A stretch of 8,144 nucleotides of DNA from Synergistaceae bacterium (lineage in GTDB: Bacteria > Synergistota > Synergistia > Synergistales > Synergistaceae): the NCBI GenBank assembly GCA_031271065.1, contig JAISWP010000036.1, positions 1-8,144 on the forward strand, written 5' to 3'. Under the pieces are notes generated by a model. The model saw only the letters and a program-made list of their open reading frames with translations. It searched no databases and was not told the origin of the DNA. The translations under genes and the position numbers were made by a program. This document shows, piece by piece, positions 1-7,569 of the stretch (positions within the stretch are counted from its first letter, which is position 1; each line of letters opens with the position of its first letter).

Positions 1-102
1 CAGGGAAGCCCCAAAGAAGTGTTTTATAATCCAGAAAATCCCCGGACCAAGGAATTTCTCCGCAATTACTACCGCGCTCAGGCGCCGGAGTTCGCGATCT
101 GA
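1..102 (+). CDS. C-terminal end of a polar amino acid ABC transporter ATP-binding protein (5' truncated)
   Basis: Frame 1 is open from the first base and ends at a TGA (100-102), giving 33 residues. The pattern Gly-x-Pro-x-x-Val-Phe-x-Asn-Pro-x-x-x-Arg-Thr-x-x-Phe-Leu is the usual tail of GlnQ/HisP/ArtP-type ATPases, which energise uptake of polar amino acids at the cytoplasmic face of the membrane. Walker A, the signature and Walker B all lie outside the window, so activity cannot be judged and substrate cannot be assigned. The gene converges on the minus-strand cluster and so belongs to a separate transcription unit. If correct, it adds an amino acid importer beside the peptide-use genes. 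The call rests on a short tail only. Confidence 0.6.
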   Translation, partial: QGSPKEVFYNPENPRTKEFLRNYYRAQAPEFAI

Positions 103-119
103 GCGCCTGGACCTTGAAC

Positions 120-153
120 CGCCGGCCCCGCGTATCTTTCAGCGGGGCCGGCG
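120..153. terminator. GC-rich hairpin between convergent genes, likely bidirectional terminator
   Basis: Bases 120-131 and 142-153 form a perfect 12-bp GC-rich stem around a 10-base loop (132-141). It sits 17 bases after the plus-strand stop and about 31 bases past the minus-strand stop, where a shared terminator is expected. No T-run follows directly on either strand. On the plus strand a second small hairpin (153-156 with 160-163) leads into TTTT at 166-169. It may therefore be an imperfect intrinsic terminator or an mRNA 3'-end stabilising structure. Confidence 0.55.
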
Positions 154-184
154 CGGTATCCGCGGTTTTATCGATAATTTTCGT

Positions 185-2545
185 CTATACCGTCTGCTGG
201 GCGGTGCGGGAGATTATCTCCTCCTGATGATAGTCGTCCAGGTCGACGAAATAGTCGCTGTAGCCGGCGACACGGACGAGAAGCCCTCTGTGTTCCTGGG
301 GGTTTTTCTGGGCCTCCCGCAGTGTGGCCTCGTCCACGACGTTGAACTGTATATGATGCCCGCCAAGCCTGAAATAAGTCCGGATGAGGCTCACCAGTCC
401 CTCGACGCCTTTTTCTCCTTCGAGGACTGACGGCAGGAACCTCTGATTCAGAAGCGTGCCTCCCGACTTTACCTGGTCCATCTTGCCGAGTGATTTGACG
501 ACCGCGGTAGGCCCGTTCCGGTCCGCGCCGTGGCTGGGGGAGGTCCCGTCGGATATCGGGGTCCCCCTGAAACGGCCGTTGGGGGTGGCGGCGGTCATCT
601 TCCCGAAATAGTTGTGACAGGTGGTGGAGAGCATGTTGAGGTGATAGGTCGGTCCCAGTATGCTCGGCTTGCCGTCTATGGCGGCAAACAGGCTCGCGTA
701 GACCGCCCTCATTATGTCGTCCGCGCGGTCGTCGTCATTGCCGTAAAACGGCGTCTTGTTCCACACGGTCAGCCGCAGGGCCTCCTCTTTCTCCCAATTT
801 ACGCCGCAGGCGCGGACGAGACGGTCGAGAGAGACCCTCTTTTCTTCGAACACATGCTTTTTTATCGCCGACAGGCTGTCCGTTATGGTGCCTATTCCGG
901 TGCACTGGATGTAGTCGGTGTTGTACCTCGGGCCGCCCGCGTAATAGTCCCTGCCCTTTTCTACGCAGTCGCTTATCAGGACCGAAAGGAACGTGGCGGG
1001 GAATAATTCCGCGTAACGCGCCCGCAGGTAGTTATCGGCTTCTATCTTGGTGTCGACGACGTATTCAAGCTGTCTTTCGAATGCGCCGTAAAGTTCGCCG
1101 TAACTCTTGAAATCTGCGGGAGCGCCCGTTCTGAGCCCTATGCTTTTCCCGGTCATCAGATCTGTACCGTCGTTCAGGGCGAGTTCCAGCACCTTAGGCG
1201 TATTCAGATAGCCGTGGAGCAGATAGGCTTCCTTGCCCGCGCAGCCTGTCTCGATACATCCGCTCGTGCCTCCCTGCCGCGCGTCCTCCAATGTCTTTCC
1301 GGTTCTCATCTGCTCCTGGATGACCATGTCGGCGTTGAATACGGACGGATACCCCATGCCGTGCCGTATGACTTCCGCGGCCGCCTTCAGCACCTTTTCG
1401 GGCGTGCGGGCGCTCACCTGTATGTTGCACTGGGGCTGGAGCAGTCTCAGTTCGTCCGCCGTTTCCAGCGCTATATAGGTGACTTCGCATGACCCGTCCG
1501 TGCCGTCGCGTCTGAGCCCGGCCAGGTTGATATTGGTAAAATCGTTGTAGGTTCCGCTCTCGGCGGCGGTAACTCCGACTTTCGGCGGCGCGGGGGTGTT
1601 GTTCACCTTGATCCAGAAACAGGAGAGCAGTTCTTTGGCTGAGTCCCTGGTGAGGGTCCCGTCGGCCAGCCCTTTCCTGTAAAACGGCTCGAGATGCTGG
1701 TCCAGGTGTCCCGGACTCATCGCGTCCCAGCCGTTGAGCTCAGTTATGGTCCCCAGGTGCACGAACCAATACATCTGGATGGCCTCCCAGAAGTCCCGGG
1801 GCGCGTATGCCGGAACGCGCCTGCACACATCGGCTGTTTTGAGCAGCTCCTGCCTGCGCTTCAGGTCGGGGGTCTCGAGGGCCATCTGTCCGGCGAGTTC
1901 CGCGTGGCGCTCCGCGAATATTATCACCGCGTCGCAGGAATGGTCCATTCCCTGTAGTTCGTCGTCCTTTGCCGCTGCGTCCGGGTCGCTGAGAAAATTT
2001 AGCCGTTCCCTGGCGCGTGCGATATCGCGCTTGAGGTCGTACATGCCCTTCTCGTAAATCAGGCCGTCGAGAGCGGTGTGTCCGAGAGCGCGCTGCTCGC
2101 CGAATTCCGTGAAAAGGCCGGCCTGATAGAGATCGAGCCATTTCCGGGGCATACGGGCAAAGGCCTTGTCCCTCATGCTGCGTCCTCTCCAGTAAGGAAT
2201 GACGACCTCCCGGTATATCTCGATATCCTTTGGGTCTACAGCGTAGCTCTGCATCTGTCTGGAATTCAGTATCTCAAGGTCGCGGACGGAGTGGCAGGTG
2301 AGTTCGGGGAACGACGACACCGCTTTCGGCCTCGGGCCCCGTTCGCCGACTATCAGCTCATCGGGACCGATGTATATCGTCTTCTTCTCGCAGATATTCT
2401 TGAAGCTGAGCCCTCTCATCACCGGAATAGAGTATTTCCCGTCGTTCTCTTTGTAAAATTCCGTCTCAATGAGTGCCCGCTCCGCCGAAAAACTGGGCGC
2501 GGTTTCGAAACTCTCCCTCCGGAGACGCTCTACGCGTTCGTTCAT
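185..2545 (-). CDS. hypD: Glycyl radical enzyme, trans-4-hydroxy-L-proline dehydratase (HypD-like)
   Basis: Cytoplasmic oxygen-sensitive enzyme predicted to dehydrate trans-4-hydroxy-L-proline to 1-pyrroline-5-carboxylate by radical chemistry. The protein has 786 residues from the chosen start, close to the roughly 790 of Clostridioides difficile HypD. It has an N-terminal pyruvate-formate-lyase-like domain, the thiyl cysteine C430 in a Ser-Gly-Cys-Ile-Glu motif with E432 two residues on, and the C-terminal radical loop R-V-A-G-Y with G761. Residues I recall as active-site positions in C. difficile HypD (H160, D278, S334, F340, C434, E436, Y450, T645, G765) all have identical counterparts here at a constant offset of four: H156, D274, S330, F336, C430, E432, Y446, T641, G761. 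This separates it from PFL, choline lyase and diol dehydratases. The ATG at 2543-2545 is preferred over one 12 codons upstream because it follows a strong GGAGG site and the N-terminus then matches HypD. Stop is TAG. A ring-opening hydroxyproline enzyme (HplG type) is the main alternative. Confidence 0.88.
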   Translation of the reverse strand: MNERVERLRRESFETAPSFSAERALIETEFYKENDGKYSIPVMRGLSFKNICEKKTIYIGPDELIVGERGPRPKAVSSFPELTCHSVRDLEILNSRQMQSYAVDPKDIEIYREVVIPYWRGRSMRDKAFARMPRKWLDLYQAGLFTEFGEQRALGHTALDGLIYEKGMYDLKRDIARARERLNFLSDPDAAAKDDELQGMDHSCDAVIIFAERHAELAGQMALETPDLKRRQELLKTADVCRRVPAYAPRDFWEAIQMYWFVHLGTITELNGWDAMSPGHLDQHLEPFYRKGLADGTLTRDSAKELLSCFWIKVNNTPAPPKVGVTAAESGTYNDFTNINLAGLRRDGTDGSCEVTYIALETADELRLLQPQCNIQVSARTPEKVLKAAAEVIRHGMGYPSVFNADMVIQEQMRTGKTLEDARQGGTSGCIETGCAGKEAYLLHGYLNTPKVLELALNDGTDLMTGKSIGLRTGAPADFKSYGELYGAFERQLEYVVDTKIEADNYLRARYAELFPATFLSVLISDCVEKGRDYYAGGPRYNTDYIQCTGIGTITDSLSAIKKHVFEEKRVSLDRLVRACGVNWEKEEALRLTVWNKTPFYGNDDDRADDIMRAVYASLFAAIDGKPSILGPTYHLNMLSTTCHNYFGKMTAATPNGRFRGTPISDGTSPSHGADRNGPTAVVKSLGKMDQVKSGGTLLNQRFLPSVLEGEKGVEGLVSLIRTYFRLGGHHIQFNVVDEATLREAQKNPQEHRGLLVRVAGYSDYFVDLDDYHQEEIISRTAQQTV

Positions 2546-2552
2546 TGCCCTG

Positions 2553-2558
2553 CCTCCT
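2553..2558 (-). promoter_or_regulatory. Ribosome binding site of the hypD-like gene
   Basis: AGGAGG on the minus strand lies seven bases before the ATG at 2545. The in-frame ATG at 2581, which would add 12 residues rich in Arg and Gly, has no comparable site upstream, so this element decides the start. Confidence 0.8.
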
Positions 2559-2587
2559 CGTCGATGGTCCCTGACAGACATTCACTT

Positions 2588-2620
2588 ATAAAAACGAAAA
2601 CCGGCCGCTTGCACAGCGGC
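2588..2620 (-). terminator. Terminator-like or attenuator hairpin in the hypD leader
   Basis: On the minus strand a 6-bp stem (2615-2620 with 2604-2609, GCCGCT/AGCGGC) closes a 5-base loop. CGG follows, then a T-rich run TTTTCGTTTTT (2600-2590). This is the shape of an intrinsic terminator. It lies after the activase stop and 43 bases upstream of the hypD ribosome binding site. It could reduce read-through from the upstream operon, act as an attenuator, or mark a processing site. The stem is short, so termination may be partial. Confidence 0.45.
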
Positions 2621-2640
2621 ACATTCACGGCACTGGTCGA

Positions 2641-2651
2641 ATTATATTATA
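2641..2651 (-). promoter_or_regulatory. Possible -10 element(s) of a hypD promoter
   Basis: Two overlapping TATAAT hexamers (2646-2651 and 2641-2646) occur in an AT-rich patch inside otherwise GC-rich DNA, about 100 bases upstream of the hypD start. No good -35 is seen: TTGCCG lies 19 bases before the first hexamer. A promoter here would give a leader that contains the hairpin at 2604-2620. The evidence is the -10 match and the base composition only. Confidence 0.35.
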
Positions 2652-2694
2652 ATCGTTGTAAATTGTATCACGGCAAAATCCCGTGCGGAAATAT

Positions 2695-3591
2695 TCAGCC
2701 GCCTATCACGGTTTTTACGCCATATTTTTCGATAACGCCGGCCGCCGCCGCGAGTGAATGTGAGGTGGGGGGATAGACGCCGCGAAGTTTGAATTCCATC
2801 TCCCATCTTCTGTGCTTGCCCTCCGCCGCCGTATGATAGGGCAGCAGGCTGACCGTTTCGACGCCTTTCAGGCGTGATACGAATTCCCCGGTGTTTCGCA
2901 GGTTGCGCTCATCTGTATTCACGCCCGGGACGAAGGGGATCCTGACGTTTATCCTGGCACCGGCTTCTCCCAGACGCGCGAGATTTGCCAGTATCATCCC
3001 GTTGTCCGCTCCCGTATATTTCCTGTGCAGCTCGGGGTCCATGTGTTTTATGTCGTAAAGGTAAAGATCAGTCAGGGGGAGGGTCGCTTCGATGACGTCC
3101 CAGCCGGCGAACCCGCTGGTGTCGACGGCGGTCGGCATGTCGTTTTTTTTACATTCCTCGAGCAGCGGCAGAACAAATCCAGCCTGACAGAGCGGCTCCC
3201 CTCCGGACAAGGTCACGCCGCCTCCCGACTGATCGAAAAAAATCCGCTCCTTCAAAAGAATATCCATGACACGGGAAACTGTTACATGTCTGCCGCATAT
3301 TTCGCGGGCGCCCGCCGGGCATACGTCCGCGCACTCCCCGGAAATACAGCAGAGCAGTTCGTCCGTTTCTATCTTTTCCGATATCGCGCGCGCCGGACAG
3401 ACGGGGACGCAGTATCCGCACCTGATACATCTTTCAGGGCGGAACAGCAGCTGCGGCGCGAAACTCTGGCTTTCGGGGTTGTGGCACCACCAGCATGACA
3501 GCGGGCACCCTTTCAAGTGGACTGAGACCCGTATGCCCGGACCGTCGTGAAGGGTATAGCGTTTTATGTCGAAGATAACACCGGTGATCAT
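2695..3591 (-). CDS. Glycyl radical enzyme activating enzyme (radical SAM, two auxiliary Fe-S motifs)
   Basis: Cytoplasmic radical-SAM enzyme that would cleave S-adenosylmethionine and abstract hydrogen from the glycine of the adjacent HypD-like enzyme, switching it on. With the ATG at 3589-3591 it has 298 residues, typical for activases with a ferredoxin insert. The N-terminal pattern F-D-I-K-R-Y-T-L-H-D-G-P-G-I-R is characteristic of the family. The SAM-cluster motif CX3CX2C is C29, C33, C36. A first auxiliary cluster motif is C55, C58, C61, C65. A second is C81, C87, C91 with Ser84 where the second cysteine is usual, and an extra Cys82. The SAM-binding S-G-G-E-P is at 129-133. A TTG 25 codons upstream keeps the frame open but would add an unconserved tail, so it is rejected. 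The gene lies 126 bases after the M24 gene and 149 bases before hypD. Pairing with HypD is inferred from adjacency. Confidence 0.9.
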   Translation of the reverse strand: MITGVIFDIKRYTLHDGPGIRVSVHLKGCPLSCWWCHNPESQSFAPQLLFRPERCIRCGYCVPVCPARAISEKIETDELLCCISGECADVCPAGAREICGRHVTVSRVMDILLKERIFFDQSGGGVTLSGGEPLCQAGFVLPLLEECKKNDMPTAVDTSGFAGWDVIEATLPLTDLYLYDIKHMDPELHRKYTGADNGMILANLARLGEAGARINVRIPFVPGVNTDERNLRNTGEFVSRLKGVETVSLLPYHTAAEGKHRRWEMEFKLRGVYPPTSHSLAAAAGVIEKYGVKTVIGG

Positions 3592-3600
3592 TCCAAACAC

Positions 3601-3643
3601 CGCCCGAAAAAACTGTGCGTCCGAACTCGAAAAAAATCGGGCG
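3601..3643 (-). repeat. Inverted repeat upstream of the activase gene
   Basis: CGCCCGA (3601-3607) and TCGGGCG (3637-3643) form a 7-bp stem. The 29-base loop holds two A/T runs, seven T and six T on the minus strand. A smaller hairpin, GCGGA/TCCGC (3643-3647 with 3652-3656), overlaps its outer edge and is followed after six bases by the seven-T run on the minus strand. The downstream arm covers the GGGCGG that is the only plausible ribosome binding site for the ATG at 3591. Pairing could therefore hide the site, or the structure could attenuate transcription. Function is not known. Confidence 0.35.
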
Positions 3644-3717
3644 CGGACTATTCCGCTCCATATCAAAAAGAGGGGCTGACAGCCGCCTGCCGAAGCTCAA
3701 GACGACTGCCGCCCTCC

Positions 3718-5034
3718 TCAGAACGGCGCTGCGAGCCCCCGCAGTTCGATCAGCGAGGTCTGTCTCCCGCAGTCGCTGAGATAGGTAACTTTTTCTCCGT
3801 CGAAGCAGACGCTTTCCTCGAGATACGCAAAGGTCTTCTGACCGTCCCATTCCGCAATACGCGAACAGACGTTCAGCTCGAGCGCGAAACATGTTCCGGC
3901 GCGAAGCAGCCGTTCGCCCCTGCCTTTGATGGATCCGGATTGGTCTTTGTACACCCCTATAGCCGGGCCCGCGCCGTGTCCGAACGTGCCGAGCGGATGA
4001 GTGTAGAGCATCGGGGTCATTCCCTCCGATACGGCCTGAGCAGTAGCTTTTTGGAATACGGCGTTTCCGCTTTCTCCGGTTTTGAAGAAGGAGCAGACTA
4101 TGTCCTGAAAGCGATTTCCGGCCTTCAGCAGCTCGGAGAAGCCGTTCGGCGGCGATGTCTCGCCGTGCCTGAAAACGTAGGCCAGCCATTGCATGTCTGT
4201 GCTGAGTCTTGCGTACTTTCCAGCCATTCCTATGTCGCAGTGGAGCAGATCCCCGCGCTCGACTGCCGCTTCGAATATCCGGGTCCTTTGGTCGCCCTGC
4301 CTTTGCAGATCGACGTCCGGACCGAACCAATTGATGAAACCCAGATCCGATATGCAATCCCTCATGAGCCATTCCAGGTCGGTCGTCGTAGTGACGCCGG
4401 GGGTTATGAAACGACTGCTGAATACGAGCTTTATTATATCCGCGGTGACCTGGGTCAGGGTTTTCATGAGGCGCAGTTCGAGATCGGTCATGCTCTCTAG
4501 CCATATCACAGACAAGTCCTCGCCGCTCACGAAGTCCTCGGCCCGCTCCGCGAGGGCCGTTTTCAGCTCCTCGAGCAGGGTGGCGGAAAGGCCGTCGCAA
4601 AACCCGAACTGGGAACTCGTGCCGACTGAGATATTCCTCGGCTTGAACTCCTTCACCAGGCGTATGACGCAGGACAGTCCATCATCGCCGTCTGCCGCCG
4701 GACGTTCGTACAGCGCGGACATCCCGGGGCTGGAAGGACCGGCATAAAAGCGGCGGACGTCACCGGACCGTTCGTCTCTGATGAATACGAAGGCCGCGAT
4801 CCTTCTGGCGTAAGGCATGTCGCTCGTAAAGAGCGTCCTCATGATCGGGTCGTCGTTGTTCTCTCTCGCTATCACGATCCAGCAGTCCGCCGCGGTCTCG
4901 GCCATAGCGCCGGGGAGCACATGCTCGAGTTTCTCTTTCAGGATACGGTCCGCCGTCTCGGCCTGGCGCCTCAAGGGCAGAAGCCCGGCTTTTTCCAGTT
5001 TTTCCCGCAGATGGGAAATTTCTTTTTCCTGCAT
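3718..5034 (-). CDS. M24 family metallopeptidase (Xaa-Pro aminopeptidase/prolidase-like)
   Basis: Predicted cytoplasmic dimetal peptidase of the pita-bread fold. Relatives cleave bonds next to proline or hydroxyproline, or act as prolidases. It has 438 residues with no signal peptide. Residues 1 to about 175 are the non-catalytic N-terminal domain and the rest is the catalytic domain. Likely metal ligands are D267 (H-C-D-I-G), D280 (S-T-D-M), H353 (G-H-G-A-G), E386 (A-L-E-L-N) and E406 (L-E-E-S). The stretch T-H-P-L-G-T-F-G-H-G-A-G-P-A-I-G resembles a subfamily with T-H-P-x-G-x-x-G-H-x-A-G-P. The second histidine found seven residues later in methionine aminopeptidase is a glycine here. The ATG at 5034 lies four bases after the binding-protein stop. 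No clear ribosome site is seen, so translation is probably coupled. A TTG eight codons earlier is less likely. Exact substrate is unknown. Confidence 0.85.
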   Translation of the reverse strand: MQEKEISHLREKLEKAGLLPLRRQAETADRILKEKLEHVLPGAMAETAADCWIVIARENNDDPIMRTLFTSDMPYARRIAAFVFIRDERSGDVRRFYAGPSSPGMSALYERPAADGDDGLSCVIRLVKEFKPRNISVGTSSQFGFCDGLSATLLEELKTALAERAEDFVSGEDLSVIWLESMTDLELRLMKTLTQVTADIIKLVFSSRFITPGVTTTTDLEWLMRDCISDLGFINWFGPDVDLQRQGDQRTRIFEAAVERGDLLHCDIGMAGKYARLSTDMQWLAYVFRHGETSPPNGFSELLKAGNRFQDIVCSFFKTGESGNAVFQKATAQAVSEGMTPMLYTHPLGTFGHGAGPAIGVYKDQSGSIKGRGERLLRAGTCFALELNVCSRIAEWDGQKTFAYLEESVCFDGEKVTYLSDCGRQTSLIELRGLAAPF

Positions 5035-5038
5035 ATTT

Positions 5039-6565
5039 TTAGAAGTACATCCTCTCAAAGTCGGACCTGCCGTCGGGGGCGCTGTTGAAATTCTTCAGGC
5101 TGGCACTGTAAGCCGTGATTTCCTGTGGATGCAGATAAAACACGCAGGGGACCTCCTCCCAGATTATCTTCTGGGCCTCATTGTACGCCTCCATGCGAGT
5201 CTCCTCGTCCGTCGAAATCCTTCCCTTCGTCAGCAGCTCATCGACCTTTGGATTCGAATAGAAGGACATGTTTCCGCCCTCGCCGAACATCGATGTATGG
5301 AAGCTCGCGTAGAGTGCGTAGTCGGGATCGCCGGTGTTAGTGGTCCAGCCGAGCGCGAACATCTGGAGGTTCCCCGCTATTACGTCATCTATGAATTTGC
5401 CGCGCTCCAGCGTGATGACTTCCAAATCGACCCCTATTTCGGCGAGCTGCGCCTGCACCATCTCCGCGACGTCAAGGCGCTCCTGGTTCTCGTCGGAGGT
5501 CAGCGTGAGCTTGAGCCCGTTCGGGTATCCGGCTTCCGAGAGCAATTTTTTCGCTTTTTCAGGGTCGTACTCGTGAGGAGGAAGGTCCCTGCTGGAACCC
5601 TTGATCGACGGGCCTATGGGGGCGACGGCTGCCATGCCTATGCCCCTGAATACCACCTTTTGGATGGCGTTTATGTCGATGGCCATGTTTATGGCCTGGC
5701 GGAGCTTTACGTTGTCCATAGGCGCCTTGCTGCACGTGAACGCCAGAAAGTTTGTGGTAAACGTCTCCTGTGTTTCGATTTTGACGTCCTTGTTCTGCCC
5801 GAGCCGGGAGACTGCGCTCGGAGGAACCTGCAGCGCGACGTCTACCCCCCCGGTCTCGACCTCGATAACGCGGCTGGCGGCCTCGGGTATGGTGCGGAAT
5901 ACCAGATTGGTGACCTTGGCTTTTTCTCCCCAGTAGCCGTCGAACTTGGTTAAGGTGACGCTGTCGGCTGTCTTCCAGGATACAAATTTGTAGGGGCCGG
6001 TTCCTATGGGCTTCTCATTGACGGCGCTTCCGCTCTCGGTATACCCCTTCTCATTCACTATGGCCATTACGCCGTGGCAGAGGTGGTTGAGGATAGGACC
6101 GAACGGCTCGCTCATCTTCATCTCGAACGTGTGATCGTCGATGACCTTGCTGTTAACGAAGTCTATCGTTCCCGTAACCGACGAGGCGTGCGGGGAGGAG
6201 GACATCTTATCGAAGGAGAATTTGACGTCTTTGGCGGTCAGTTCCTCTCCGTTGTGGAACTTGACGCCTCTGCGTATCCGGAACACGTATGTCGTGGGAT
6301 CCTTGACCTCCCAGCTTTCGGCCAATGCGGGGACTATATTGCCGGCGTCGTCCCGCTCGACTAAGGTCTCGAAGATCTGTGAGGCCACCCGGCCGGCCGG
6401 GCTGTCGGTGGTGCCGTAAGGATCGAGAGACTTCGGATCCGCTCCCGAAGCTACCGTGATAGTATCTTTCGGCGTGTCAGACTGCGCCGCGAAGAGGGGC
6501 AAAGAGGCTGAAATCAGGATCGCCGCCGTAAGCAGAACGTAAAGGACCTTGCGCAGATTACTCAT
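5039..6565 (-). CDS. Periplasmic dipeptide/oligopeptide-binding protein (SBP_bac_5 family)
   Basis: Solute-binding subunit of a Dpp/Opp-type ABC importer, expected to bind peptides and hand them to the membrane permeases. It has 508 residues, normal for the family. Residues 1-27 form a Sec signal peptide: basic S-N-L-R-K, then a hydrophobic stretch ending Leu-Phe-Ala-Ala. There is no cysteine at the cleavage site, so it is a free periplasmic protein, not a lipoprotein. The mature start (T-V-A-S-G-A-D-P-K-S-L-D-P), the G-V-K-F-H-N-G motif near residue 100 and the pattern P-I-G-T-G-P-Y-K-F are hallmarks of the family. GGAG at 6577-6580 precedes the ATG by 11 bases. The gene sits 20 bases after the ATPase gene and four bases before the M24 gene, so the three are surely co-transcribed. 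Peptide specificity cannot be read from sequence. The M24 and HypD neighbours suggest imino-acid peptides. Confidence 0.92.
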   Translation of the reverse strand: MSNLRKVLYVLLTAAILISASLPLFAAQSDTPKDTITVASGADPKSLDPYGTTDSPAGRVASQIFETLVERDDAGNIVPALAESWEVKDPTTYVFRIRRGVKFHNGEELTAKDVKFSFDKMSSSPHASSVTGTIDFVNSKVIDDHTFEMKMSEPFGPILNHLCHGVMAIVNEKGYTESGSAVNEKPIGTGPYKFVSWKTADSVTLTKFDGYWGEKAKVTNLVFRTIPEAASRVIEVETGGVDVALQVPPSAVSRLGQNKDVKIETQETFTTNFLAFTCSKAPMDNVKLRQAINMAIDINAIQKVVFRGIGMAAVAPIGPSIKGSSRDLPPHEYDPEKAKKLLSEAGYPNGLKLTLTSDENQERLDVAEMVQAQLAEIGVDLEVITLERGKFIDDVIAGNLQMFALGWTTNTGDPDYALYASFHTSMFGEGGNMSFYSNPKVDELLTKGRISTDEETRMEAYNEAQKIIWEEVPCVFYLHPQEITAYSASLKNFNSAPDGRSDFERMYF

Positions 6566-6585
6566 TGATACATCGTCTCCTTTAT

Positions 6586-7557
<972 letters not shown>

Positions 7558-7569
7558 TTGTCCCCGCCC

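Noticed and set aside
185..2545. Assignment as pyruvate formate-lyase, choline TMA-lyase or glycerol/propanediol dehydratase
   Set aside because: PFL uses a Cys-Cys pair in the active site, but only one cysteine precedes Ile-Glu here. The residue set matches HypD, and no microcompartment genes are nearby.
2546..2581. Upstream ATG adding 12 residues to the HypD-like protein
   Set aside because: There is no ribosome binding site before it and the extra residues have no match in HypD. AGGAGG lies just upstream of the later ATG.
2078..2776. Plus-strand open frame of 232 codons covering the hypD leader
   Set aside because: It is mostly antisense to hypD, has no recognisable domain and passes through the regulatory region.
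3592..3666. TTG start adding 25 residues to the activase
   Set aside because: The extension runs through the inverted repeat and T-runs, has no ribosome site and lies outside the conserved family N-terminus.
3547..4500. Plus-strand open frame of 317 codons opposite the M24 gene
   Set aside because: It is antisense to conserved M24 motifs and shows no recognisable domain.
3434..4600. Long minus-strand open frame of 388 codons in another frame across the M24 and activase genes
   Set aside because: It spans two recognised family genes and their gap, is very rich in Arg, Gly and Pro and has no family motif. It is a by-product of GC-rich codon use.
4817..5953. Plus-strand open frame of 378 codons opposite the binding-protein and M24 genes
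   Set aside because: It is antisense to two well-supported genes, crosses their junction and shows no recognisable domain.
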